From IMG/VR virus record IMGVR_UViG_3300025108_000015, positions 62,001-126,000 of that record: a stretch of 64,000 nucleotides of DNA. One strand, given 5' to 3'. Numbering within the stretch: the first letter of the stretch is position 1; each line of letters opens with the position of its first letter. Made by a program: the position numbers and the translations under genes. The stretch is from a virus. Shown here piece by piece: positions 39,957 through 46,965 of the stretch. The notes under the pieces were generated by a model. The model had not been told where the DNA came from, searched no databases, and saw nothing but the letters and a program-made list of their open reading frames with translations.

Positions 39957-40712
39957 ATGACGATAGATAAAGTCTATATAATTACAATTGACCAATCCGC
40001 TGATAATTATAATAGTATCTTAAAAAGATTGAACGCGTTATCCTTACCTAATCACACAACGTACCATATAATTGATGGTGTAAATGGTCGTGAAGAATTA
40101 TCTACCGATGAACTTAGAGATAGTCATGGTGTGAGTTTCTATAAAGATTGGGTTGCCAATTCCGAATCAAATGGTAATTCATTTTACAATAGAAATGTTA
40201 CTGTTGGTGAGGCTGGTGGTATGTGTTCTCATATAAGAGTATGGGAAGATGCATATAAGAACGGACATGAAACTATACTGATATTAGAAGATGACTTCGA
40301 GCCCATTACGGAGTTTCCATGGGAATCATTTGATGAACTCCAAGACTATGATTGGGATTTAGCTTTCTTATCAAGAACGTTAGTACCTAATATGGATGGG
40401 GTTAGTGATAGTAATGTGGGGTTGGCTAATTGGGTAAGTCCTGGTTATTCATATAACACACATTCATATGTAATTACACGTGAAGGACTACGTAAGATTA
40501 TAGAATATAATTTAGATACATTAAAAAATAATATAATAGTATCAGATGAATTCTTACCATCTACATACACCTATCACCCAAGACAAGATATGCGTACTAT
40601 GTTTAAACGTAATATGAACGCTATCGCACACAAGGTGAGTTTAGTTGGTCAAACTCGATTTGAATCAGCCGGCAACTCATTAACCGAACCAATTGAAGGT
40701 ATAGATTATTAA
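39957..40712 (+). CDS. GT25-family glycosyltransferase
   Basis: 251 aa from ATG 39957; ATG 39921 would overlap the previous gene. KVYIITIDQSADNYNSILKR is the N-terminal Rossmann strand of GT25 (LPS/collagen galactosyltransferase type), GEAGGMCSHIRVWEDAYKNG the conserved GCxxSH-like segment, and LILEDDFEP (EDD 111-113) the metal site. Acts on host surface polysaccharide or virion protein. Confidence 0.8.
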   Translation: MTIDKVYIITIDQSADNYNSILKRLNALSLPNHTTYHIIDGVNGREELSTDELRDSHGVSFYKDWVANSESNGNSFYNRNVTVGEAGGMCSHIRVWEDAYKNGHETILILEDDFEPITEFPWESFDELQDYDWDLAFLSRTLVPNMDGVSDSNVGLANWVSPGYSYNTHSYVITREGLRKIIEYNLDTLKNNIIVSDEFLPSTYTYHPRQDMRTMFKRNMNAIAHKVSLVGQTRFESAGNSLTEPIEGIDY

Positions 40713-40715
40713 ATT

Positions 40716-41033
40716 ATGAATGAACAAGAACTACACAAACTATTAGAGATTCAATACCTAAAAGGTCGTATTGATGAACTACATAAAGCAATACCAACTG
40801 TAACTGATTTGAGTCGTAGTCGTAAGTTAGACCAACGATTGGATAAGTACTACAACAAGTTAAAGTCAATTGATGAGATGGCATATCACTTGTATCAAGT
40901 AGAGCATACTAATCAACAAATTTCAAAAAAGAAATCTAAAGATTTTATGAAAGAACTTTTGGAAAAAGTGATACCACATATTAGTAATAGTGGGTTGGTG
41001 CATGAAATAGAAAATCAAATATCTAAATATTAA
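40716..41033 (+). CDS. Coiled helical protein
   Basis: 105 aa, MNEQELHKLLEIQYLKGRID, almost entirely helical and charged. It may oligomerise. Unknown. Confidence 0.5.
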   Translation: MNEQELHKLLEIQYLKGRIDELHKAIPTVTDLSRSRKLDQRLDKYYNKLKSIDEMAYHLYQVEHTNQQISKKKSKDFMKELLEKVIPHISNSGLVHEIENQISKY

Positions 41034-41036
41034 GTT

Positions 41037-41411
41037 ATGTCTGAAAAGATTTATGTCCGTAAAGTAGAGACTTGGACAATCTCATCGGCAAGTGAACCTA
41101 TTGAGGTTAACGTAGAAGCGCTTCGTAAATGTGAACCCCCATACGAAGGAGACTCTGACCAAGAGTTAGTTAACTATCTTCAAAACAACGTATTCATGGA
41201 GTATGAGTTCTACGAAAACGAAACCAACATCGAGGCGTATGGTGAAGATGCTGTTTTTGACTTGGTTATGGAAGAGGCATATGTAGACAATGAGTTCTTT
41301 GATTCACGTAATAAGGGTGAAGAGTCGAGTCTTCAGATAGGTATTCCCGATGAGGAGTGGTCAAAGTATGGTGGTTTCCAACCATTAGCAAACGGAGAAT
41401 ACGAATATTAA
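41037..41411 (+). CDS. Acidic hypothetical protein
   Basis: 124 aa in AAGTTATG context. KIYVRKVETWTISSASEPIE then strongly acidic segments (YENETNIEAYGEDAVFDLVM). Last gene before the tRNA cluster. Unknown. Confidence 0.55.
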   Translation: MSEKIYVRKVETWTISSASEPIEVNVEALRKCEPPYEGDSDQELVNYLQNNVFMEYEFYENETNIEAYGEDAVFDLVMEEAYVDNEFFDSRNKGEESSLQIGIPDEEWSKYGGFQPLANGEYEY

Positions 41412-41419
41412 ATAGGGTA

Positions 41420-41493
41420 GGACTCGTAGCTCAGCTGGATAGAGCATCTGCCTTCTAAGCAGACGGTCATAGGTTCGAATCCTATCGGGTTCA
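41420..41493 (+). tRNA. tRNA-Arg (TCT)
   Basis: Complete cloverleaf: acceptor GGACTCG/CGGGTTC (two wobbles), D arm GCTC/GAGC, anticodon stem TCTGC/GCAGA with loop CTTCTAA (TCT), T arm ATAGG-TTCGAAT-CCTAT, discriminator A. No encoded CCA. AGA is a common codon in this A+T-rich genome. Confidence 0.93.
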
Positions 41494-41585
41494 CATAGAG
41501 TGGGTAAAAAGTTTAGTACACCTCTGCAGGGGTAAATGTAAGTTACTATTAATAGGACTACGTATCCTAACGACTACTCTTATTT

Positions 41586-41657
41586 GCTCGGTTCGTCTAT
41601 CGGTTAGGACCTATGGTTTTCATCCATAAAAGAGGGGTTCGATTCCCCTACCGAGTA
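41586..41657 (+). tRNA. tRNA-Glu (TTC)
   Basis: Acceptor GCTCGGT/ACCGAGT, anticodon stem TATGG/CCATA with loop TTTTCAT (TTC), T arm AGGGG-TTCGATT-CCCCT, discriminator A. D stem GTC/GAC. No CCA. Confidence 0.92.
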
Positions 41658-41661
41658 CAAT

Positions 41662-41732
41662 TGTCCGATGGTGTAATGGCAACACTTCTGTTTTTGGTAC
41701 AGACATTCAAGGTTCGAGTCCTTGTCGGATAA
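41662..41732 (+). tRNA. tRNA-Gln (TTG)
   Basis: Acceptor TGTCCGA/TCGGATA, anticodon stem TCTGT/ACAGA with loop TTTTGGT (TTG), T arm CAAGG-TTCGAGT-CCTTG, discriminator A. Starts with T1, as several glutamine tRNAs do. Confidence 0.92.
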
Positions 41733-41757
41733 CTAAGTTTACTAAAGTTGAGTAGAC

Positions 41758-41765
41758 TATTTATT
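41758..41765 (+). promoter_or_regulatory. TATTTATT late-type motif
   Basis: GACTATTTATTT, 20 nt before ATG 41786. Confidence 0.3.
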
Positions 41766-41785
41766 TAAAATTAAATTACAAAGTC

Positions 41786-42043
41786 ATGAGTAAAATTTCA
41801 AGAAGATTATTCCAAGCATTGGAATCAAAATATACGGCAGAGATTATGGATGCAAGAGCACGTATCTCTATCTACTTTGAAAATCCGGTAGCTATCGGAG
41901 AACACCCACAACATACTGAAGAGATTGATTTGTTAGTATCACAGTTGACTGATGCTACTGATAAACTATCTACACTACGTGATAACTTTGGCCAAGAGTA
42001 TGGTGAGTTTGATGATAACGACAAACAAGTATTAAAGGGATAA
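41786..42043 (+). CDS. Small helical protein inside the tRNA cluster
   Basis: 85 aa. SKISRRLFQALESKYTAEIM and helical, moderately acidic remainder. It lies between tRNA-Gln and tRNA-Ser and has a TATTTATT motif upstream. Unknown function. Confidence 0.6.
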   Translation: MSKISRRLFQALESKYTAEIMDARARISIYFENPVAIGEHPQHTEEIDLLVSQLTDATDKLSTLRDNFGQEYGEFDDNDKQVLKG

Positions 42044-42052
42044 TATCCGCTA

Positions 42053-42137
42053 GGAAGATTGGCAGAGTGGTCGATTGCACTGGTCTTGAAAACCAGCGTA
42101 CAGCAATGTACCATAGGTTCGAATCCTATATCTTCCG
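42053..42137 (+). tRNA. tRNA-Ser (TGA)
   Basis: Acceptor GGAAGAT/ATCTTCC, anticodon stem CTGGT/ACCAG with loop CTTGAAA (TGA), a long variable arm (CGTACAGCAATGTACC) as required for serine, T arm ATAGG-TTCGAAT-CCTAT, discriminator G. Confidence 0.93.
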
Positions 42138-42167
42138 CAATTCGCAGTCAAGTATTTTATATTTTAT

Positions 42168-42198
42168 TTGTTTTATTCAAAAAATTGTTGTATATTGT
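42168..42198 (+). promoter_or_regulatory. Host-type promoter for the small-RNA group
   Basis: TTG 42168-42170, 20-nt spacer, TATATTGT 42191-42198. The first cloverleaf RNA begins 12 nt later, so a dedicated transcript with almost no leader is expected. Confidence 0.65.
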
Positions 42199-42210
42199 AT
42201 AAACAATAAC

Positions 42211-42282
42211 GCGGGAGAAGACTTAAAAGAAAGTCGTCTATCATCCAGATAGAAGGTGTTGGGGCAGTACCAACCTCCCGCT
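42211..42282 (+). ncRNA. tRNA-shaped non-canonical RNA, copy 1
   Basis: 72 nt folding as a cloverleaf with tRNA spacing: 7-bp GCGGGAG/CTCCCGC, 5-bp GACTT/AAGTC with 6-nt loop, 5-bp TCTAT/ATAGA with 7-nt loop CATCCAG, 4-nt spacer, 5-bp GTTGG/CCAAC with 7-nt loop GGCAGTA, single T. It lacks U8, D-loop GG, U33 and the TTC of the T loop, so it is not an ordinary tRNA. Copy 2 at 42351 keeps the exact geometry with compensatory changes in every helix. Function unknown; T4 tRNA clusters also hold stable RNAs of unknown role. Confidence 0.7.
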
Positions 42283-42285
42283 CAA

Positions 42286-42345
42286 AGAGAATGGTTAAAG
42301 ATTGGGATAAGGCCGCTCAATTTAAGCTACCGGTTATCATTCTCT
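42286..42345 (+). ncRNA. Stem-closed RNA element between the two cloverleaf RNAs
   Basis: 60 nt closed by AGAGAATG/CATTCTCT (8 bp). Inside, ATTGGG/CTCAAT forms a 6-bp hairpin (one wobble) with loop ATAAGGCCG, whose CCG could pair with the CGG of CCGGTTAT downstream. It starts 3 nt after copy 1 and ends 5 nt before copy 2. Its closing helix gives it a size near a truncated tRNA. No homologue to test covariation. Confidence 0.45.
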
Positions 42346-42350
42346 ATAAT

Positions 42351-42422
42351 GCGGAAGAGGAGTTAAGAGAAACTCGTTGAACATCCAGTTCAAAGATGGT
42401 GGGGCGGAGCCACCCTTCCGCT
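42351..42422 (+). ncRNA. tRNA-shaped non-canonical RNA, copy 2
   Basis: 72 nt with the same cloverleaf as copy 1: GCGGAAG/CTTCCGC, GAGTT/AACTC with 6-nt loop, TTGAA/TTCAA with the identical loop CATCCAG, spacer AGAT, GGTGG/CCACC with loop GGCGGAG, single T. Relative to copy 1 the substitutions G-C to A-U, C-G to G-C, three pairs in the central arm and T-A to G-C keep pairing. It precedes tRNA-Gly by 6 nt and is probably cotranscribed. Confidence 0.7.
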
Positions 42423-42428
42423 CAATAA

Positions 42429-42501
42429 GCGAAAGTAGCTCAGCTGGTAGAGCATCACCTTGCCAAGGTGGGGGTCGCGAGTTCGAATCTCGTCTTTCGC
42501 T
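42429..42501 (+). tRNA. tRNA-Gly (GCC)
   Basis: Acceptor GCGAAAG/CTTTCGC, D arm GCTC/GAGC, anticodon stem TCACC/GGTGG with loop TTGCCAA (GCC), T arm ACGAG-TTCGAAT-CTCGT read as CGAG/CTCG, discriminator T. Typical tRNA hallmarks (U8, GG in D loop, TTC) contrast with the two RNAs just upstream. Confidence 0.92.
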
Positions 42502-42513
42502 CTAAGATTCTTA

Positions 42514-42798
42514 ATGAACAAGAAAGAACACATATCTAAACTTTGGAATAAGAAAGACGTATCTGATATAATTCTGATGATGTATACTCTTATAGAAAAT
42601 ACTGATTGGGATGTAACTGAGAAGAAGAAGTCATACGCTGTATTGAAGGGTATAATTGCATACACTGATAGGGGTGATGACTTGTTATCACATCATAGAG
42701 ATTACTTACACAAAGAATGGAGTGATGCTTGGGAAGACCAAATAGATAACTCAGCAAGAGAAGAAATAAAAGAGTGGTTATTAGGACCAGCACTTTAA
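42514..42798 (+). CDS. Hypothetical helical protein
   Basis: 94 aa from ATG 42514; the longer in-frame reading from 42460 runs through tRNA-Gly and is rejected. KKEHISKLWNKKDVSDIILM, tryptophan- and acid-rich C terminus (EWSDAWEDQIDNSAREEIKE). Unknown. Confidence 0.55.
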   Translation: MNKKEHISKLWNKKDVSDIILMMYTLIENTDWDVTEKKKSYAVLKGIIAYTDRGDDLLSHHRDYLHKEWSDAWEDQIDNSAREEIKEWLLGPAL

Positions 42799-42805
42799 TA
42801 AGAAT

Positions 42806-43240
42806 ATGATACATTGGTTTTATGGACAGCCAGGAAGTGGTAAGACCACACTGGCTAAAGCTATGATAAGTAACTCACCTCAATTGGAGTTTAAGAAACA
42901 CATACATATTGATGGTGATGAAATGAGAACTATCTTTAATAATAAAGATTACTCAAAAGAAGGTAGGTTGAATAACTTACGTAATGTTAATAATATAGCA
43001 AGATTCTTAGAATACAAAGGGTACGATGTATTCGTATCAGTTGTTGCTCCTTACAATGATATACGTGATGAGCTAAGGGATTTAGATATTAATTACTATT
43101 ACGTACATACAACTGAAACGAGGGGTCGTGAAGATTACTTTGCGTCTGATTTTGAATTCAACGACTCTGATATTAAAATTAACACAACAAACAAATCAGT
43201 TACTGAATCATTAAATGAAGTATTCACTATTCATAGGTAG
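42806..43240 (+). CDS. APS-kinase-like P-loop kinase
   Basis: 144 aa. GQPGSGKTTLAKAM (Walker A, 7-14), HIDGDEMRTIF and YSKEGRLNNLRNVNNIARFL match CysC, where DGDxxR and the RxxN-x-R helix bind APS; VSVVAPYNDIRDELR fits the following strand. It would make PAPS from APS, a possible donor for the sulfotransferase at 17460. Slightly short, and the last strand is diverged, so a related nucleoside or polynucleotide kinase is an alternative. Confidence 0.75.
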   Translation: MIHWFYGQPGSGKTTLAKAMISNSPQLEFKKHIHIDGDEMRTIFNNKDYSKEGRLNNLRNVNNIARFLEYKGYDVFVSVVAPYNDIRDELRDLDINYYYVHTTETRGREDYFASDFEFNDSDIKINTTNKSVTESLNEVFTIHR

Positions 43241-43565
43241 GTGGCAACCATGGCACGAAGGTCATCAATGGTTAATTGACCAAGAGTTAAATAAAGGTAA
43301 TAACGTTTGTCTTGCTATACGAGATGTGGAGGTTGATGAGAATAACCCATGGACCGCTAAACGTATACAAATGAGATTGGGTCACATTCACTACGACTTG
43401 ATAACTCAAGGTAGAATTAAAACTGTTATTATTCCTGACATACAATCGGTTAACTATGGTAGAGGTGTGGGTTATGACATAAATGAACACGTGCCACCAC
43501 AAGAGGTATCCGACATATCAGCTACTAAGATTCGAGAACAAATGAAAAAAGATGGTAAGTTATAA
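43215..43565 (+). CDS. Nucleotidyltransferase (adenylyltransferase/NMNAT-like)
   Basis: 116 aa overlapping the kinase by 26 nt. FIGRWQPWHEGHQWLI contains the HxGH motif (14-17) and VSDISATKIREQM the ISxTxxR motif, the two signatures of the cytidylyl/adenylyltransferase family. Short for NMNAT (about 170 aa) but the core is complete. It may make NAD or another activated nucleotide. Confidence 0.8.
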   Translation: MKYSLFIGRWQPWHEGHQWLIDQELNKGNNVCLAIRDVEVDENNPWTAKRIQMRLGHIHYDLITQGRIKTVIIPDIQSVNYGRGVGYDINEHVPPQEVSDISATKIREQMKKDGKL

Positions 43566-43951
43566 TGGAATTAATATCAACACATCCAGTTAAGAAATCT
43601 GATTTAGGATTTCATGCTAATCTATTTGGTGGTAAGTTACTTGCTTGGTTAGATGCAGCTGGGGCTGCGTTTGCATCTCAAGTATGTGACACTCCACGAG
43701 TCGTTACTATTAAGATAGACGAGTGTTTATTTAAACGACCAGCACGTGAGGGTCAGTTAATTAAGATATATGGTAGTGTTGCTGAGATAGGGACCACTTC
43801 GGTTACATTGTATATGGAAGCAAGAGCACATAACGTATACTCAGGTAATCAATCAGTTATACTATCTACAAACATAAAATTCGTAAGGGTAGATGAAAAT
43901 GGTGATTCAATACCTATATCGGATAGAGTTCGTGATAAATTTAAAAAATAG
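43565..43951 (+). CDS. Hotdog-fold acyl-CoA thioesterase
   Basis: 128 aa overlapping the nucleotidyltransferase by one base. LGFHANLFGGKLLAWLDAAG matches the N-x-x-GG-x-x-x-x-x-D active segment of YciA/BACH-type thioesterases, with VTIKIDECLFKRPAREGQLI as the following hotdog strands. It would hydrolyse acyl-CoA, perhaps redirecting host lipid metabolism. Confidence 0.82.
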   Translation: MELISTHPVKKSDLGFHANLFGGKLLAWLDAAGAAFASQVCDTPRVVTIKIDECLFKRPAREGQLIKIYGSVAEIGTTSVTLYMEARAHNVYSGNQSVILSTNIKFVRVDENGDSIPISDRVRDKFKK

Positions 43952-43978
43952 ATGTTGATAACTTTGTGGATAACTTAG

Positions 43979-43986
43979 TATTTATA
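43979..43986 (+). promoter_or_regulatory. TATTTATA late-type motif next to a DnaA-box match
   Basis: TATTTATA two bases before ATG 43988, preceded by TGTGGATAA at 43965-43973. Confidence 0.35.
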
Positions 43987-43987
43987 C

Positions 43988-44122
43988 ATGATGAAAAAAA
44001 CAAAAGACACATTACAAAAAAAAGAGTTTACCATTCAAGAGATATGGCAGGCTATGCGTGGTAATGTACATAAAAGTAAAAAACAATATACGCGTAAGGC
44101 TAAACATAAGAAAAACTTATAG
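43988..44122 (+). CDS. Small very basic protein
   Basis: 44 aa; ATG 43988 and 43991 are both possible. TIQEIWQAMRGNVHKSKKQY then KAKHKKN, about one third Lys/Arg/His. Possibly DNA- or RNA-binding. Confidence 0.5.
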   Translation: MMKKTKDTLQKKEFTIQEIWQAMRGNVHKSKKQYTRKAKHKKNL

Positions 44123-44135
44123 TTTGCGTTACATC

Positions 44136-44167
44136 GTTAGTGATTTCTAAGTCACTAACTTTCTTAT
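44136..44167 (+). terminator. Intrinsic terminator-like hairpin
   Basis: Perfect 8-bp stem GTTAGTGA/TCACTAAC with loop TTTCTAAG, followed by TTTCTTATTT. It separates the previous gene from the promoter at 44207. Confidence 0.65.
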
Positions 44168-44206
44168 TTAGATTCGTTCTAAATTTAAGATTAATTCAAA
44201 TACTTC

Positions 44207-44237
44207 TTGGCATTTCGGATTTTTATTCGTATCTTTA
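44207..44237 (+). promoter_or_regulatory. Host-type promoter
   Basis: TTG 44207-44209, 20-nt spacer, TATCTTTA 44230-44237, leader CATAGTAAAGAGAGATAATT. Confidence 0.65.
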
Positions 44238-44272
44238 CATAGTAAAGAGAGATAATTAATAAAGAATAAAAA

Positions 44273-44458
44273 ATGAAAAAATCAATCAACGTAAGTCAAG
44301 AGAATTCAAAAATGTTAGGTGGTAAGTTATATATCACCGGTTTGAAAATGTCAAGATTGGGAGCCAAACTCTCAGAGTCTATCGTCAAGGGTAATACAAT
44401 CAATCACCCTACAATGGGTCTAATGTATGAATACAATGGTCCTTACTCTCGCAAGTAA
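44273..44458 (+). CDS. Small basic early protein
   Basis: 61 aa, MKKSINVSQENSKMLGGKLY then LKMSRLGAKLSESIVKGNTI. Unknown. It has its own promoter and is followed by another. Confidence 0.55.
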   Translation: MKKSINVSQENSKMLGGKLYITGLKMSRLGAKLSESIVKGNTINHPTMGLMYEYNGPYSRK

Positions 44459-44474
44459 AATAGTTTCAGAAAAC

Positions 44475-44531
44475 TTTAACAATTTCTTAACATTAGGAAC
44501 TTGTTTATATCGAATATATTCACTACTTTAG
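44475..44531 (+). promoter_or_regulatory. Early promoter with upstream block
   Basis: TTTAACAATTTCTTAACATT, TTG 44501-44503, 20-nt spacer, TACTTTAG 44524-44531, leader TATAGTAATAAGAAATGAGA. Confidence 0.75.
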
Positions 44532-44554
44532 TATAGTAATAAGAAATGAGAAGT

Positions 44555-46660
44555 ATGTCAAAAAATAATCTATCCTATTCATCGTTCTGGCTTGATGAGT
44601 CAATCTTCGATGATACTGAGATTTCTTCAGTAGAAAAGAAGTCAAATGACTTAATGAAGTTAATGTCTTACAAACGTAGTATCGCTAACTTCGTTTCCAT
44701 CGTAACTGGCAAGTCAATTCCTGTGACCTTTGATGGTCGTGGAGACCAATCCTATACTGATGGTACTGAGGTTGTTATATCGGCTAAGTTAGATGATAAA
44801 GAGTTCGACCCTGTTGTTGGTCTGGCTCTCCACGAGGGTTCTCACATCGCACTGACTGACTTTACAACACTTACGGAAATGAATCGTGGTTACCTACCTA
44901 CTACTATTGATAAAGAGTGGATGGCTAATCGTTACCAATGTGAGACTGATGAACTTAGTCACATAGTTAGTAACAATCTAAAATCACTTCTTAACTACGT
45001 TGAAGATAGACGTATTGATAATCACGTTTACACTACGGCGCCTGGCTATCGTGGTTACTACGAGTCTATGTACGATAAGTACTTTCACTCTAAGGTAATT
45101 GACAAAGGTCTTGAGTCTTCTGAGTATCGTACTGAGGATTGGGATTCTTATATGTTCCGTATCATCAACTTGACTAACGAGAATCGTGACCTCGATGCTC
45201 TTAAAGGTCTTCGTGAGATTTGGAATGTACTTAATCTACGTAACATATCACGACTAAAATCATCGTGGGAAGCTATGGATGTGGCTGGTGAGATTCTTAT
45301 GATTGTTGAAAAACAACTTGAGGTTGCCGGTAGTGATACTGGCTCATCGTCTAATGGTGATGGTGAACCACAAGGTGGTGATAGTGAAAATGGTGAGTCA
45401 CCTATGAGTGGTGACACTGAGAATAACCCCACTTCTGATGATGGTATGAGTTCTAATGGAAATGGTGAAACATCACCAAGTGACTCCGATGATGGTTCAG
45501 ATTCAGATGATGAGTCTACACAAGGTGGGTCTCCAAGTGGTGAAGGTAATCCTAATGGGGCTGGTGGTCAATATGAACCACTCTCAGACCGCCAAAAGAA
45601 AATGTTGGATAACGCTATTGAAAAACAAAAAGAGTTTCAAGAAGGTGATGTTAAGAAGAAGAAGATTTCCAAGTCTGACAAGAATAAGATTGACCAATTA
45701 GATAAGGCTGATATCAAGTCTGAGGTTACTGGTAAGGGATTCGCCAAAAGTAATTGGTCGGTTGGTTCCAATGGAGTTCAAACCTACATTATTAACAATT
45801 TAACCCGTGGGTTAATTGATTCGGATATGGTGGGTATGTTGACTAATTCGGAATACAGAACCAGTGGTAGTGATAAGTATATCAAGAAGGGTATTCAGTT
45901 GGGTACTATTCTTGGTAAGAAACTCAAGACTCGTAATGAGGAACGTGTCCTCACTACCCCACGAATGAAGAGTGGTAAGTTGAGTAGTCGTATGATTCAT
46001 GAGATTGGGTTTGGTAACTTCGATATCTTTGAACAAACTTTAATAAGTAACGCTACACCGATTGTATTACATATTTCAATTGACGCGAGTTCATCAATGA
46101 ATGGGTCAAAATGGAATAGTACACAAACCGCTGCTGTGGCTATTGCTAAGGCGGCTTCGATGACTGACAACATTGATGTTGTTATTTCGTACCGAGGTAT
46201 CTACTACTCACCAGGCAATTGGAGTAAGTGTCAACCACTAATGTTGATTGCATATGATAGTCGTAAAGATAAGTTCTCAAAGATTCAACAATTATTTAAA
46301 CACATTCAATCCGATGGTACTACTCCTGAGGGATTGTGTTATGAGGCTGTGATGAATGAGATTACTAAAACCAAATCAGGTGTGGACACATACCTAATAA
46401 ACTTCTCAGATGGTTTTCCTGGTTTTGATAACCAAGAGATTTCTTATGGGGGTCAAGCCGCCAGAAAACATACGGCAGAGCAAGTGTCTAAAATGAGAAA
46501 GGCTGGAGTTAAGGTGTTGTCATATTTCATATCCGAATGGGAGGGGCATGGTACTGATGGGTTTAAACAAATGTATGGAAACGATGCTGAATTTATTGAC
46601 ACCAATAATATGACCCAACTGGCTAAGACCTTAAATAAGAAGTTTGAAGTTGTTATTTAA
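44555..46660 (+). CDS. CobT-like protein: HExxH metallopeptidase-like domain plus VWA domain
   Basis: 701 aa from ATG 44555 (leader ATG 44546 is in frame). An HEGSH zinc motif (93-97) in LALHEGSHIALTDF begins a peptidase-like N-terminal domain. Residues about 255-345 are a low-complexity Ser/Asp/Gly linker. The C-terminal VWA domain has the MIDAS DASSSMNG at 510-517 after IVLHISI, and SDGTTPEGL and NFSDGFPG as later metal loops. This is the substrate-arm partner of the MoxR/CobS-like AAA+ gene just downstream; such pairs remodel proteins or insert metals. Target unknown. Confidence 0.85.
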   Translation: MSKNNLSYSSFWLDESIFDDTEISSVEKKSNDLMKLMSYKRSIANFVSIVTGKSIPVTFDGRGDQSYTDGTEVVISAKLDDKEFDPVVGLALHEGSHIALTDFTTLTEMNRGYLPTTIDKEWMANRYQCETDELSHIVSNNLKSLLNYVEDRRIDNHVYTTAPGYRGYYESMYDKYFHSKVIDKGLESSEYRTEDWDSYMFRIINLTNENRDLDALKGLREIWNVLNLRNISRLKSSWEAMDVAGEILMIVEKQLEVAGSDTGSSSNGDGEPQGGDSENGESPMSGDTENNPTSDDGMSSNGNGETSPSDSDDGSDSDDESTQGGSPSGEGNPNGAGGQYEPLSDRQKKMLDNAIEKQKEFQEGDVKKKKISKSDKNKIDQLDKADIKSEVTGKGFAKSNWSVGSNGVQTYIINNLTRGLIDSDMVGMLTNSEYRTSGSDKYIKKGIQLGTILGKKLKTRNEERVLTTPRMKSGKLSSRMIHEIGFGNFDIFEQTLISNATPIVLHISIDASSSMNGSKWNSTQTAAVAIAKAASMTDNIDVVISYRGIYYSPGNWSKCQPLMLIAYDSRKDKFSKIQQLFKHIQSDGTTPEGLCYEAVMNEITKTKSGVDTYLINFSDGFPGFDNQEISYGGQAARKHTAEQVSKMRKAGVKVLSYFISEWEGHGTDGFKQMYGNDAEFIDTNNMTQLAKTLNKKFEVVI

Positions 46661-46671
46661 TGTTGATAACT

Positions 46672-46727
46672 TTAACATAAACTTAACATTAAAAGTTTGG
46701 ATTTATAAAATAAATGTCGTACTTTAG
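46672..46727 (+). promoter_or_regulatory. Early promoter with upstream block
   Basis: TTAACATAAACTTAACATTA, TTG 46697-46699, 20-nt spacer, TACTTTAG 46720-46727, leader TACTGTAAGATTGAGAGAT. Confidence 0.72.
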
Positions 46728-46746
46728 TACTGTAAGATTGAGAGAT

Positions 46747-46965
46747 ATGAGAAAGACAATTGAAGTAAAAAAAGTTTTAGATTACGTTAACAACCAACTC
46801 CAACGTACTGATGAGTATTGCGATGATAAGTTCAAAGCAGGTATGTGTACAATGATTGAACGAATGTTGTATGATACCAATCAGTATAATGGGTACACCC
46901 CATTGAATGATGTTAATGTAGGTGAGGTTGGTTATTACAATCGGTTTTATCATATGAAAAGTTAA
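46747..46965 (+). CDS. Small hypothetical protein between CobT-like and AAA+ genes
   Basis: 72 aa from ATG 46747; the in-frame ATG at 46714 lies inside the promoter. MRKTIEVKKVLDYVNNQLQR and CDDKFKAGMCTMIERMLYD, helical. Flanked by two early promoters. Unknown. Confidence 0.55.
   Translation: MRKTIEVKKVLDYVNNQLQRTDEYCDDKFKAGMCTMIERMLYDTNQYNGYTPLNDVNVGEVGYYNRFYHMKS

Noticed and set aside
41505-41535. Terminator between tRNA-Arg and tRNA-Glu (CCTCTGCAGGGG)
   Set aside because: Short stem with wobble and no T-run.
42211-42422. Degenerate tRNA genes
   Set aside because: Decay would not preserve pairing through compensatory changes in all helices of two copies; tRNA invariant bases are missing in both in the same way.
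42460-42513. In-frame N-terminal extension of the gene at 42514
   Set aside because: It runs through tRNA-Gly and has no homology-like character; ATG 42514 lies after the tRNA.
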